NCBI RefSeq assembly: GCF_035989885.1 | Contig: NZ_CP108518.1 | Location: 6,811,001-6,875,000 of the forward strand | Length of the DNA stretch: 64,000 nt | Source: Streptomyces sp. NBC_01232 | GTDB lineage: Bacteria > Actinomycetota > Actinomycetes > Streptomycetales > Streptomycetaceae | Direction of reading: 5' to 3' | In this document: positions 33,253-42,110 of the stretch, in pieces | How positions within the stretch are numbered: the first letter of the stretch is position 1 | Layout of the letters: each line of letters starts with the position of its first letter | Program-made: the position numbers and the translations under genes | The notes under the pieces: generated by a model | Told to the model about the DNA's origin: nothing | Databases searched by the model: none | What the model saw: the letters and a program-made list of their open reading frames with translations, nothing else

Positions 33253-34044
33253 TCAGACCAGGAGCCGGTCCCGCAGCCGGCCGAGGGTCTCGGGCCGCAG
33301 CCCGAGGCCCTCCGCCAGGTAGGGGTCCACCCCGCCCCAGACCTCGTCGATGGTGTCGAAGGCGGCCAGCAGGTATTCGGCGCGGGCGTCGAAGAGCGGC
33401 TGGAGCAGCTCCATGACCTCGGGGGAACGGGCCTCGGGCGACTCGTCGCTGCGGCGCACGCGGTAGCGGCGGTGCGGGGCGTTCGACTCCAGGTAGTCCG
33501 CCACGATCGCCTCACGCTCGACGCCCACGGCGAGCAGGGTGACGGCGATCGACAGGCCGGCCCGGTCCTTGCCGGCCGCGCAGTGCATGAGGGCGGGGAC
33601 GCTGTCCTCGGCGAGGGCGTGCACGACCCGGCTGTGCTCGGCGGTGCGCTGCCGGATGATCCCGCGGTACGAGTTCGACATGCGGGCCGCCGCCTTGCCG
33701 TCGCCGAGGATCTCGCGCAGCTGGACGAGGTCGCCGTCGCGGACCAGCCGCCAGAACTCCCGTCCGTCGGCCGGGTCCGAGAGCGGGATGTTGAGGTTCC
33801 GGACGCCGGGCAGCTCGACGTCCGGACCCTCCAGCGCGTGGTCGGCGCCGTTGCGGAAGTCGAAGATGGTGTGGAGGCCGAGCGAGGCGAGGAATTCTGC
33901 ATCGCTTTCGGTGGCATGTGCGAGATGTCCGCTTCGGAACAATCGTCCCGTACTGACCGTTCGTCCGTCAGAAGTCGGCAATCCGCCCACATCGCGGAAA
34001 TTGCGCACTCCGGTCAGCTCCGGCTCCTGTATCTGCTGGGTCAA
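33253..34044 (-). CDS. Tyrosine-protein phosphatase family protein
   Basis: A 263-residue protein of the bacterial tyrosine/lipid phosphatase group (MptpB-like). The active-site loop CX5R is in HCAAGKDRAG (about residue 158), preceded by the typical opening GVRNFRDVGGLPTSDG (about residues 13-28) and FDFRN. The start is taken as the TTG at 34044, five bases after GGAGGAG; a longer frame upstream has no homology. The substrate may be phosphotyrosine or a phosphoinositide. Confidence 0.87.
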   Translation of the reverse strand: MTQQIQEPELTGVRNFRDVGGLPTSDGRTVSTGRLFRSGHLAHATESDAEFLASLGLHTIFDFRNGADHALEGPDVELPGVRNLNIPLSDPADGREFWRLVRDGDLVQLREILGDGKAAARMSNSYRGIIRQRTAEHSRVVHALAEDSVPALMHCAAGKDRAGLSIAVTLLAVGVEREAIVADYLESNAPHRRYRVRRSDESPEARSPEVMELLQPLFDARAEYLLAAFDTIDEVWGGVDPYLAEGLGLRPETLGRLRDRLLV

Positions 34045-34335
34045 AGCAACTCCTCCGCCACGTCGTGGGGCCTCTGTCCGAATTACACTGTTTGGCGCCA
34101 ACTTGCCATATCGGGAGGCGAGATCGGGCGCGTCCCCGTGAGCCAGATCATACGGTGACCGTGAGTGCCTGATCGCTAAAGGCGAATGGCCCAGTCGGGG
34201 CGGCTGTTGGCCGTGCGGAATGGACGGAGGGTGACGGTAATTCCTTCGGTCCCTCATGTCTGTGATTCCGTCAGGGAATTCGCGGCTTGTTCCCCGTGGC
34301 CGCAAGGGATTACCTTCGCGATCGATCCGGGTGGA
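34045..34335. other. Divergent intergenic region upstream of the riboswitch
   Basis: Holds the start-proximal region of the phosphatase gene and, pointing right, the promoter of the riboswitch-M23 peptidase unit. Less GC-rich than the flanking genes. No coding sequence was seen, and no promoter pair is convincing. Confidence 0.5.
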
Positions 34336-34522
34336 CCGCCAAATCCTGCCGCCTCCCGGAAACCGCACCCGACCTATTCGCGCGGCAGGAGCGGGGGAAC
34401 CAGGTAAGCCGCCGTACCGGAGATCTTTTCGCCGGGACGGCTCGGGGTGAAGCCGTTCATGTCCAGTACATGCACGGCCGGACATCTCCAGTCCGAACCC
34501 GACAGCTCACCTCGCAGGCGCC
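34336..34522 (+). ncRNA. Cyclic di-AMP riboswitch (ydaO-yuaA class)
   Basis: The conserved elements of the class appear in order: an AAATCCTGCCG start with the CCTGCCG/CGGCAGG helix, AGCGGGGGAACCAGGTAA, a GGGGTGAAGCCG segment, and the 3' hallmark CCGAACCCGACAG followed by CTCACCTCGCAGGCG that closes the outer helix. It lies directly upstream of a secreted LysM/M23 cell-wall hydrolase, the usual target of this riboswitch in Streptomyces. The 3' end touches the ribosome binding site (GGAGAGGA, 34523-34530). In the family, binding of c-di-AMP switches expression off; the mechanism here is inferred. Confidence 0.9.
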
Positions 34523-34537
34523 GGAGAGGAATTCGTC

Positions 34538-35497
34538 ATGCCTGCAAAGGGTAAGCACCGCCGTCCCAAGTCCCTTTCCCTTTCGCGCGGTTTCGCCGTT
34601 GCGGGAACCGGTGGTGCGGCCCTCGCGCTGCCGCTGATCGGAGCCGCCGGCGCCCACGCGGCCGGTGCCCCGGCCGCCGCGACCGCGGTCGCCCCCGCGG
34701 TGGCCCCGCAGGCCCCGGCCGCTCTGCAGGCGGCTCCCGTCGCCGCCACCGCGGCCGCGCCGACCGTCTACACGGTCGTGCCGGGCGACTACCTCTCCAA
34801 GATCGCCGTTGAGCGCCACCTCTCCGGCGGCTGGGAGCAGCTGTACGCCGACAACCGCGAGGCCGTCGGCAGCAACCCGTCGCTGATCCACCCCGGCCTG
34901 AAGCTGACCCTCGGTGGTCCGGGCGGGGCGAAGCCGGCCGAGGCCGCTCCCGAGGCCGAGGCGAAGCCGGCCGCGGAGCCCGCGCCGGAGTCCGCCGCGA
35001 AGTCCGCCCCCTCCGTGCGCAAGCAGGCCGGGAAGGCCGCCCCGGCGCAGCAGGAAGCCGCCGCCGAGGCACCCGCCGCTCCGCAGTCGGCCGCCGGCTT
35101 CGTCGCCCCGGTCGGCGGCGGGATCTCCACCCAGTACAAGGTCGCGGGCGCCATGTGGTCCTCCGGCTACCACACCGGCGTGGACTTCATCGCCTCCATG
35201 GGCACCAGCGTCAGGGCCGTCGGCGCGGGCACCGTGGTCTCCGCCGGCTGGAGCGGCTCGTACGGCAACGAGGTCGTCATCCAGCACGCGGACGGCAAGT
35301 ACTCGCAGTACGCCCACCTGTCCCAGCTCTCGGTCTCCTCCGGTCGGAGCGTGACCGCCGGCCAGTCCATCGGGCTCTCCGGCTCCACCGGCAACTCGAC
35401 CGGCCCGCACCTCCACTTCGAGATCCGTACGACCCCGTCCTACGGCTCGGACCTGGACCCGATCGCGTACCTCCGCTCGAAGGGCGCGAGCCTCTGA
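34538..35497 (+). CDS. Secreted LysM and M23 metallopeptidase protein
   Basis: A 319-residue cell-wall hydrolase. A signal peptide occupies residues about 1-42 (basic start, alanine-rich core, AHA cleavage site). One LysM domain spans about residues 74-125 (YTVVPGDYLSKIAVER and NPSLIHPGLKLTL), then an alanine/glutamate/proline linker. The M23 endopeptidase domain runs from about 185 to the end with zinc ligands in HTGVDF and HLHFE. It cleaves peptidoglycan peptide cross-bridges outside the cell, probably in growth or spore germination. GGAGAGGA lies seven bases before the ATG. Expression is expected to follow c-di-AMP through the riboswitch upstream. Confidence 0.93.
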   Translation: MPAKGKHRRPKSLSLSRGFAVAGTGGAALALPLIGAAGAHAAGAPAAATAVAPAVAPQAPAALQAAPVAATAAAPTVYTVVPGDYLSKIAVERHLSGGWEQLYADNREAVGSNPSLIHPGLKLTLGGPGGAKPAEAAPEAEAKPAAEPAPESAAKSAPSVRKQAGKAAPAQQEAAAEAPAAPQSAAGFVAPVGGGISTQYKVAGAMWSSGYHTGVDFIASMGTSVRAVGAGTVVSAGWSGSYGNEVVIQHADGKYSQYAHLSQLSVSSGRSVTAGQSIGLSGSTGNSTGPHLHFEIRTTPSYGSDLDPIAYLRSKGASL

Positions 35498-35522
35498 CGG
35501 CACCCGCCGTCGGACCACCGAC

Positions 35523-35565
35523 ACACGTGAGGCCGGGACCCGAGGGGGGTCCCGGCCTCACGTGT
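35523..35565 (+). terminator. Terminator after the M23 peptidase
   Basis: A perfect 19-base-pair stem with a five-base loop, starting 26 bases after the stop codon and followed by an AT-rich TACTTATTCCTTAT stretch. Confidence 0.9.
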
Positions 35566-35660
35566 ACTTATTCCTTATCCCCCACGTGGTACAGATCACG
35601 GTCCGTCAACCCCTCATTACGTTGGCGTAGGTTGGTTACGGGAGTGAAGTATGGGTTCCC

Positions 35661-36446
35661 GTGGCAGCGACGACGACCAAACTCAAGACCATCGGCTCGT
35701 ACGCGGCGATCGGGGACAGCTTCACCGAAGGCGTGGGGGACCCGGGACCCGGGGATTCCTATCTCGGCTGGGCGGACCGGCTCGCCGTGCTCCTGGCCGA
35801 TCAGCGCGACGAGCACGACTTCCGGTATGCGAATCTGGCGGTGCGGGGGAAGCTCCTGGACCAGATCGTGGCCGACCAGCTCCCGAGAGCCAAGGACCTC
35901 GCGCCGGACCTCGTGACCTTCTGCGCGGGCGGCAACGACATCATCCGGCCCGGCACCGACCCGGACGACGTGGCGGAGCGGTTCGAGGCGGCCGTGGCCG
36001 ACCTCACCGGGTCCGTCGGCCTTGTCATGATCACCACGGGCTTCGACACCCGGGGCGTACCGGTGCTCAAGCACCTCCGCGGCAAGGTCGCGACCTACAG
36101 TGCACACGTCCGCGCCATCGCCGACCGCTACGAGTGCCCGGTGCTCGACCTCTGGTCGCTGAAGTCCGTACAGGACCGGCGGGCCTGGGACACGGACCGG
36201 CTGCACCTCTCTCCCGAGGGCCACACGCGGGTCGCGCTGCGCGCCGCGCAGGTGCTCGGGCTGGACGTACCGGCCGACCCCGACCAGCCGTGGCCCCCGG
36301 AGCGGCCGCGCGGCTCGGTGGACGTGACCCGGGACAACATCCAGTGGGCCCGCGAACACCTCGCCCCGTGGATCGGGCGGCGGCTGCGCGGGGAGTCCTC
36401 CGGGGACCACGTCGAGGCGAAGCGGCCGGACCTGCTGCCGCTGTAG
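35661..36446 (+). CDS. SGNH/GDSL hydrolase family protein
   Basis: A 261-residue intracellular SGNH esterase. Block I is GDSFTEG (about residues 18-24), block III is GGND (about 91-94), and block V is DRLHLSPEGH (about 178-187), so the serine, glycine, asparagine and histidine are all present. There is no signal peptide. GTG 35661 is the only credible start in frame; GGGAGTGA lies rather far upstream. The substrate is unknown; relatives hydrolyse acyl or acetyl esters. Confidence 0.88.
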   Translation: MAATTTKLKTIGSYAAIGDSFTEGVGDPGPGDSYLGWADRLAVLLADQRDEHDFRYANLAVRGKLLDQIVADQLPRAKDLAPDLVTFCAGGNDIIRPGTDPDDVAERFEAAVADLTGSVGLVMITTGFDTRGVPVLKHLRGKVATYSAHVRAIADRYECPVLDLWSLKSVQDRRAWDTDRLHLSPEGHTRVALRAAQVLGLDVPADPDQPWPPERPRGSVDVTRDNIQWAREHLAPWIGRRLRGESSGDHVEAKRPDLLPL

Positions 36447-36543
36447 CGGCGCGGGAGCGACAAGCGGAATCCTTCGGGGCCGGTGTGCGTTGGGATGGTC
36501 GTAGAGATACGGCCATCCTGACCCCATCCTCCCTGGAGGCGCT

Positions 36544-37785
36544 TTGACCGGCTCCCGTCCCTTGCGTCCGCGGCTGCGTGCCCTGCGGCCCGAAGCCTTC
36601 GGCGCGGACCCGTCCGGCGCCCGGCTCGAGCGGATCCGCCGCTCGCCGAACTTCGCCGACGGAGTCTTCCAGAACCCGGTCGGGGCCCGGAACAGGCCCT
36701 CGGGTTCGATGGCGGAGTTCGCCAAGATCTACTTCCACCGGGAGCAGCGGGTCCGCCGCAGCCCCGCCGCGCCGATCCCGGTGCACCCGACGACCCTCGC
36801 GGACCTGGCGAAGCCGCCCGCGAGCGGCCTGCGGCTGACCTGGATGGGGCACTCCAGCGTGCTCGCGGAGATCGACGGGCGCCGGGTGCTGTTCGACCCG
36901 GTCTGGGGCGAGCGGTGCTCCCCCTTCCCCTTCGCCGGGCCCAAGCGGCTGCACCCGGTGCCGGTCCCGCTGTCCTCGCTGGGCGAGGTCGACGTCGTGG
37001 TCATCTCGCACGACCACTACGACCACCTCGACCTGCCGACGATCAAGGAGCTGGCCGGTACGGACACGGTCTTCGCCGTGCCGCTCGGGGTCGGCGCGCA
37101 CCTGGAGCGCTGGGGCGTACCGGCCGACCGGCTGCGCGAGCTGGACTGGAACGAGAGCACCAAGATCGCCGGACTGTCCCTCACGGCGACCCCCGCCCGG
37201 CACTTCTGCGGCCGTGGCCTGCGCAACCAGCAGCACACCCTGTGGGCGTCCTGGGTCGTCGCGGGCGACGAGCACCGGATCTACCACAGCGGGGACACCG
37301 GCTACTTCCCCGGCTTCGAGGAGATCGGTGCCGAGCACGGGCCCTTCGACGCCACGATGATCCAGATCGGCGCGTATTCGGAGTACTGGCCCGACATCCA
37401 CATGACGCCCGAGGAGGGCATGCGCGCCCACCTCGACCTGCAGGGCGGCACCCCCCACGGCACGATGCTGCCGATCCACTGGGGCACCTTCAACCTGGCC
37501 CTTCATCCGTGGGACGAGCCGGGAGAGGGCACGCTGGCCGCGGCCGAGGGGGCCGGAGCGGCCGTCGCCCTGCCGATCCCCGGCCAGCCGTTCGAGCCCG
37601 GCACCGCCGGAGCCCCGAGCATGCCGTGGTGGCGCCCGTTCGTGGCCGGGGAGCGGACGGGCGGCCCGGTCGACGGCCCTTCGGCCGTTCCTCCGCTGGG
37701 AGCCGGGTCAGTGGCGGGAACGGCGGCGCGCGTGGGTTCCGCGGGAACCGGCGGACAGGAGAAGCCGGAGTCCGTCGGGTCGTAG
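36544..37785 (+). CDS. MBL-fold metallo-hydrolase (NAPE-PLD/UlaG-like)
   Basis: A 413-residue protein. The metal-binding motif HDHYDH (about residue 158) and further ligands in ATPARHFCGRG, YHSGDTGYF and PIHWGTF follow the order seen in N-acyl-phosphatidylethanolamine phospholipase D-like hydrolases. The N-terminal 90 residues (RSPNFADGVFQNP) are also typical of that group. The C-terminal about 60 residues are disordered. The start is TTG at 36544, preceded by GGAGGC. It could act on a phospholipid or phosphodiester; this is inferred from family only. Confidence 0.87.
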   Translation: MTGSRPLRPRLRALRPEAFGADPSGARLERIRRSPNFADGVFQNPVGARNRPSGSMAEFAKIYFHREQRVRRSPAAPIPVHPTTLADLAKPPASGLRLTWMGHSSVLAEIDGRRVLFDPVWGERCSPFPFAGPKRLHPVPVPLSSLGEVDVVVISHDHYDHLDLPTIKELAGTDTVFAVPLGVGAHLERWGVPADRLRELDWNESTKIAGLSLTATPARHFCGRGLRNQQHTLWASWVVAGDEHRIYHSGDTGYFPGFEEIGAEHGPFDATMIQIGAYSEYWPDIHMTPEEGMRAHLDLQGGTPHGTMLPIHWGTFNLALHPWDEPGEGTLAAAEGAGAAVALPIPGQPFEPGTAGAPSMPWWRPFVAGERTGGPVDGPSAVPPLGAGSVAGTAARVGSAGTGGQEKPESVGS

Positions 37786-37808
37786 CGCACCGCGCGGACG
37801 GACCTTCC

Positions 37809-37834
37809 GGCCGCCCCGGCACATCGGGGCGGCC
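37809..37834 (+). terminator. Terminator after the MBL hydrolase gene
   Basis: GGCCGCCCCG and its complement form a 10-base-pair stem with a six-base loop, 23 bases after the stop codon. Confidence 0.7.
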
Positions 37835-38073
37835 GCCGGCCGTCCCGGGACCGGTCCGGCCGGCGGCCGCGGGGCGGCGCCGGGGCGGTCCGCGGGGTCC
37901 GACCGGCGCATTCGGGCGGCTGTACGAGCGCTCCACCGGGAGCGGGAAGCACCCCCGCGAAGTTCGCCAACTGGCCGTCCGGGGCGCGGTAACGAGGTCT
38001 AGCGTGGGTATTCGGTGATCAACACCGGACCCCGGGAACGCTGGGGGCCGGGCCCCACGTACCGAGGACGCCG

Positions 38074-39954
38074 ATGTCCGGACCCCGCGCCGCCCGCCAC
38101 GCCCCGTCGAGACACGCCGTCACCGGTCCCGGTAGGCAGATACGCCCCCAGCTGGTGCGCGCCGCCGTGCTGCCCACGCTCGCCGCCGCGCTCAGCGGGG
38201 CAGCCGCGGTGATCTTCACCCTCCAGCTCGGCGGGGGAGCCGGCGACCGCGACGCCCGGCTCTGGCCGGTGCTCACCGGCTGCGCCCTCCTCGTCGTCGG
38301 CGCGCTCGCTGCGGCCCTGCTCGGGGCCCAGCGCGCCGCCAAGGCCGTACGGGACCGGTGCGAGGCGCTGCGCCGTTCCAGCGTGCGCGGCCGCCACGAG
38401 CTGCGCACGGCCGCCAACCTGCTGGAACGGGGCGAAGCCCCGCCCCGCCAGGCGCGCGGGGGCCCGGGCGCGGCCCCGCCCGGCGGGGATCCGGCCGGGA
38501 CGGACGAGTTCTGGCTGCTCTCCCAGGAGCTGCGCGGAGCCCGGGAACAGGCGCACACGACCCTCCTGCGGCTGGCCGGACCGGCCGCCCCGTCCGACAG
38601 CGAGCGCACCGTCGAGGTCTTCGTCAACCTCGCGCGCAGGCTCCAGTCCCTCGTGCATCGCGAGATCTCGCTGCTGGACGACCTGGAGGACACGGTCGAG
38701 GACCCCGACCTCCTCAAGGAGCTCTTCCACGTCGACCACCTCGCCACCCGTATCCGCCGGCACGCCGAGAACCTCGCCGTACTGGGCGGCGCCGCCTCCC
38801 GGCGCCAGTGGACCAGGCCCATCGACCTGAGCGAAGTGCTCCGCTCCTCGGTCGCGGAGGTCGAGCAGTACACCAGAGTCAAGGTGGTGCCCCCGGCCGG
38901 CGGCAGCGTCCGCGGGCACGCCGTCGCGGACGTCGTGCACCTGCTGGCCGAACTCGTCGAGAACGCGACGGTCTTCTCCGCCCCCGACACCGATGTGGTG
39001 CTGCGCGCCGAGCGGGTCACCGCCGGGATCGCCGTCGAGGTGGAGGACCGGGGGCTCGGCATGCCGGCCGAGGAACAGCACCGGATGAACGCCCTGCTCG
39101 GCGACCCCGACCAGGTCAGCGTCCGGCACCTGCTGGCGGACGGACGGATCGGCCTGTTCGTGGTGTCGGCGCTGGCCCGCCGGCACGGGATCGCCGTCGA
39201 GCTCAAGTCCAACATCTACGGCGGTGTGCTGGCCGTGCTGGTGCTGCCCCAGGAGCTGCTGGGTGCGCAGGCGCCCACCGCGGCCGACGCGGCGGGCGGT
39301 TCCCGGACCACGGCGTGGGGGACCGGGCAGGGGGCGTCGTCGCCACCCCTGGAGCCGGTACGGATGCCCCGGCCGGCGCCCGCGCCGGAGACCTGGCAGG
39401 CGCCCGGATTCCCGGGCACCGGGGCCCCGTACGAACCGGAGCCCCGCCCCGGGCCCCTGCCGGTGGCGGTCCCGGAGCCCGAGCCGCTGCGCGCGCCCCG
39501 GTCCGGTGCGACGGCCGGTACCGTCCCCGCCCCGCGGACCGGTCCCGATCCCGCTCCCGGTCCTGATCGCCGTCCCGATTTCGGCCCCGATCCGGATTCC
39601 GCACGCGCGCCCGGCTCCATGCCCGGCTCCGGGGCGGTGTCCTGGTCGGCGCCCGCGGCCGATCCCCGGCTCGGGCCCGCGCCGGTCTCACCGGCCGGGG
39701 CCGGGGCCGTGGCCTGGTCCGCGCCGGCTCGGACGCCCGCGGCCGGTCCCGTACCCGGTGCGCCGGCCGAGCTCGCCGAGGGCGACCGGCCGGTCCTGCC
39801 CCGGCGCCGCGCCCAGCAGCACCTCGCGCCCCAGCTGCGCGAGGCTCCCGCCCCGCGGCGGGCCGCCGACCCCGAGCAGCCCCTGCACGACCCTGGACTG
39901 ATGGCCGCCTTCCAACGGGGCTTCGGTCTCGCCCAGTCGGAGAACCAGGCATGA
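38074..39954 (+). CDS. cvnA: Conservon sensor-like ATPase CvnA
   Basis: A 626-residue membrane protein. Two N-terminal helices (about residues 28-52 and 64-84) are followed by a cytoplasmic dimerisation region and an HATPase_c domain at about residues 270-395 with LAELVENATVFS (N box) and DRGLGMP (G1 box). There is no phosphoacceptor histidine region typical of true kinases. The C-terminal about 200 residues are a proline/alanine-rich low-complexity tail. It heads a cvnABCD set, in which the ATPase, a roadblock protein, a DUF742 protein and a GTPase form a membrane-associated complex resembling G-protein signalling. Confidence 0.92.
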   Translation: MSGPRAARHAPSRHAVTGPGRQIRPQLVRAAVLPTLAAALSGAAAVIFTLQLGGGAGDRDARLWPVLTGCALLVVGALAAALLGAQRAAKAVRDRCEALRRSSVRGRHELRTAANLLERGEAPPRQARGGPGAAPPGGDPAGTDEFWLLSQELRGAREQAHTTLLRLAGPAAPSDSERTVEVFVNLARRLQSLVHREISLLDDLEDTVEDPDLLKELFHVDHLATRIRRHAENLAVLGGAASRRQWTRPIDLSEVLRSSVAEVEQYTRVKVVPPAGGSVRGHAVADVVHLLAELVENATVFSAPDTDVVLRAERVTAGIAVEVEDRGLGMPAEEQHRMNALLGDPDQVSVRHLLADGRIGLFVVSALARRHGIAVELKSNIYGGVLAVLVLPQELLGAQAPTAADAAGGSRTTAWGTGQGASSPPLEPVRMPRPAPAPETWQAPGFPGTGAPYEPEPRPGPLPVAVPEPEPLRAPRSGATAGTVPAPRTGPDPAPGPDRRPDFGPDPDSARAPGSMPGSGAVSWSAPAADPRLGPAPVSPAGAGAVAWSAPARTPAAGPVPGAPAELAEGDRPVLPRRRAQQHLAPQLREAPAPRRAADPEQPLHDPGLMAAFQRGFGLAQSENQA

Positions 39955-39989
39955 CCCCGACCCCTCACCTCAGCAAGGAGCGCACCCCC

Positions 39990-40424
39990 ATGGGCGGCGA
40001 AGTGGCGACGAAGACCGGCAGCCGGCTCTCGGATCTCGACTGGCTGCTCAGCGGCCTGGTGCAGCGCGTGCCCTACACGAGCAGCGCCGTACTCCTCACC
40101 GCCGACGGGCTCGTGACCTGCGTGCACGGCCTGGACGCCGACAGCGCCGACCACATGGCGGCCCTCGCGTCCGGGCTGTACTCACTGGGCCGCAGCGCGG
40201 GCTCCCGCTTCGGGGACGGCGCCGGTGTGCGGCAGGTCGTGGTCGAACTCGACACCGCGCTCCTGTTCGTCTCCGCGGCCGGATCCGGGACCTGCCTGGC
40301 CGTCCTCGCCGACCGGCAGGCCGACGCCGGGGTGCTCGGCTACGAGATGGCGATGCTGGTCAAGCGCGTGCGTCCGTACCTGGCGGCTCCGCCGCGGCGG
40401 CCCGTCGCCGACGCGGAGCGATGA
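39990..40424 (+). CDS. cvnB: Conservon roadblock/LC7 protein CvnB
   Basis: A 144-residue roadblock/LC7 domain protein (LDWLLSGLVQRVPYTSSAVLLTADGLV). AAGGAG lies nine bases before the ATG at 39990. A second ATG at 39951 overlaps the cvnA stop (ATGA) but has no ribosome binding site. Roadblock proteins regulate small GTPases such as MglA; here the partner is CvnD. The stop overlaps cvnC by ATGA. Confidence 0.9.
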   Translation: MGGEVATKTGSRLSDLDWLLSGLVQRVPYTSSAVLLTADGLVTCVHGLDADSADHMAALASGLYSLGRSAGSRFGDGAGVRQVVVELDTALLFVSAAGSGTCLAVLADRQADAGVLGYEMAMLVKRVRPYLAAPPRRPVADAER

Positions 40425-40834
40425 GGGTCCGCGGGACGGGGGAGTGCACGAAGGGCCGGGACACACCGTGGCTCGACGACTCGGCGGGCAAGGTGATGCG
40501 TCCGTACACCGCCAGTGGGGGGCGGACCAGGCCGGGCGTCGCGCTCGACCTGCTGTCGCTGGTGTCCGCGACCGGCGTCCGGCCGGGCATCCCGCTCGGG
40601 GCGGAGCACACCCTCGCGCTGCGGATGTGCGCGGGCGCCGCAACGGTCACCGTCGCCGAGGTGGCCGGGCAGCTGCGGCTGCCGGCCGTGGTGGTGAAGG
40701 TGCTGCTGTCCGACCTGATGGAACACGGGGCCGTCACGGCGCAGGCGCCGCGGTTCCCCGGCGGCGGCTCGTTCGCGGCCGATGACCGGTCCCTCCTCCT
40801 GGCGGTGCTCGATGGCCTACGCAAACGACTGTGA
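40421..40834 (+). CDS. cvnC: Conservon DUF742 protein CvnC
   Basis: A 137-residue DUF742 protein. It has the typical RPYTASGGRTRPG opening and a winged-helix-like end (TVAEVAGQLRLPAVVVKVLLSDLMEHG). ATGA overlap with cvnB; the cvnD start lies 23 bases inside it. It acts as part of the conservon complex; its exact role is unknown. Confidence 0.92.
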   Translation: MRVRGTGECTKGRDTPWLDDSAGKVMRPYTASGGRTRPGVALDLLSLVSATGVRPGIPLGAEHTLALRMCAGAATVTVAEVAGQLRLPAVVVKVLLSDLMEHGAVTAQAPRFPGGGSFAADDRSLLLAVLDGLRKRL

Positions 40835-41462
40835 CACCCCCGCCCTCGCTCCCGGCCCCGTGCTCGCCCCCGCGCCGGGACCTCCTCCCGCGACGCTGAA
40901 GATCCTGGTCGCGGGCGGGTTCGGGGCGGGCAAGACCACCTTCGTGGGGGCGGTGAGCGAGATCGAACCGCTGAGCACGGAGGAACTGCTCAGCGGCCTG
41001 AGCGCGAGCGCCGACCCGCTGCTCGGCGTCGAGGAGAAGACCACGACGACCGTTGCCCTCGACTTCGGCCGGATCACCCTTGACCGGGGCCACGTCCTCT
41101 ACCTCTTCGGCACGCCCGGACAGCACCGCTTCTGGTTCCTCTGGGAGGAGCTGTGCGCGGGCGCGCTCGGGGCGGTGGTACTCGCCGACACCCGCCGGCT
41201 GGCCGACTGCTTCCCCGCCGTGGACTTCTTCGAGCGGCGCGGGATCGGCTTCATCGTCGCCGTCAACGAGTTCGACGGCGGTCACCGCTACGGCCCCGAG
41301 GAGGTCCGTGACGCGGTGGGGCTCGGACCCGAGGTGCCCGTCGTACGGTGCGACGCGCGCCTCTCGAGCTCCGGGACGGGGGCGCTGGCCGCCCTCGTCC
41401 GTCATCTGTTGTGCATGTCCACAGTCAGCTCTTCGTCTTCGGAGCCGGGGGAACCGCCATGA
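40812..41462 (+). CDS. cvnD: Conservon GTPase CvnD
   Basis: A 216-residue Ras/MglA-like small GTPase. The P-loop is GGFGAGKTT (about residues 29-37), the G3 region is FGTPGQHRF and the G4 motif is VNEFD, a variant of NKxD. The N-terminus is proline-rich. The ATG 40812 is inside the end of cvnC. The stop overlaps the GAF gene by ATGA, so five genes are coupled in a row. Confidence 0.92.
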   Translation: MAYANDCDTPALAPGPVLAPAPGPPPATLKILVAGGFGAGKTTFVGAVSEIEPLSTEELLSGLSASADPLLGVEEKTTTTVALDFGRITLDRGHVLYLFGTPGQHRFWFLWEELCAGALGAVVLADTRRLADCFPAVDFFERRGIGFIVAVNEFDGGHRYGPEEVRDAVGLGPEVPVVRCDARLSSSGTGALAALVRHLLCMSTVSSSSSEPGEPP

Positions 41463-42040
41463 CGTACTACGAATCGACCGGACACCTGCTGCTCACACCG
41501 GTGGACCGGGAAGCACCCGCGCGCACCCTGCGGCTGCGCGAGCTGGGCCTGGGGGAGCGTCCGGACACCGAACTGGACGCCTTCGCCGGGCGCGTCGCCG
41601 ACGCGCTCGGAGCCCCGTACGCGGGGGTCAACTTCGTCGGCGAGGAGCGGCAGTTCTTCGCCGGGCTGCACCACGGCGCCGAAGCCCCGGCGAGCGGCTA
41701 CCCGGCGCGCGTCCTGGCCCGCGACCACGGCTACTGCCCGCACGTGGTGGTACGCCGGAGGGCGCTGGTGCTGGAGGACGTACGGGACTTCGCGCGCTTC
41801 GCGGGCAACGCGGTGGTGGACGAGAGCGGGGTGCGGTCGTACGCGGGCGCGCCGCTCACGGACCGGCGCGGGATCGTCCTCGGCACGGTGTGCGCGGTGG
41901 ACGTGGTGCCGCGGCGGTGGGGGACGGAGGGGCTCGCCACGGTGAAGGCGCTGGCGGCGGAACTGGTGGCGCTGGTGCACGAGCGGGAGGACCGGGGGCA
42001 GGTCCCGGGGGCCGCGGCCGGGGAGGACCGGCGGGGGTGA
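41459..42040 (+). CDS. GAF domain protein of the conservon
   Basis: A 193-residue protein made of one GAF sensory domain (ELDAFAGRVADALGAPYAGVNFV... CPHVVVRRRALVLEDVR... SYAGAPLTDRRGIVLGTVCAVD). There is no output domain. ATGA overlap with cvnD marks it as part of the conservon. Some Streptomyces conservons have a cytochrome P450 in this place; here the fifth gene is a GAF protein, suggesting that it senses a small ligand or redox state for the complex. Confidence 0.88.
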   Translation: MTYYESTGHLLLTPVDREAPARTLRLRELGLGERPDTELDAFAGRVADALGAPYAGVNFVGEERQFFAGLHHGAEAPASGYPARVLARDHGYCPHVVVRRRALVLEDVRDFARFAGNAVVDESGVRSYAGAPLTDRRGIVLGTVCAVDVVPRRWGTEGLATVKALAAELVALVHEREDRGQVPGAAAGEDRRG

Positions 42041-42110
42041 GCGGGATTGTCGGTGGCGGGGGCTACGGTCGTCGCAAGGGTTCACCGGTCGCCAAAGAGG
42101 AGTCTCGGGG

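Noticed and set aside
35651..36547. ATG at 35651 as start of a 298-codon protein
   Set aside because: It is in a different frame from the SGNH motifs and contains only arginine/proline-rich shadow sequence.
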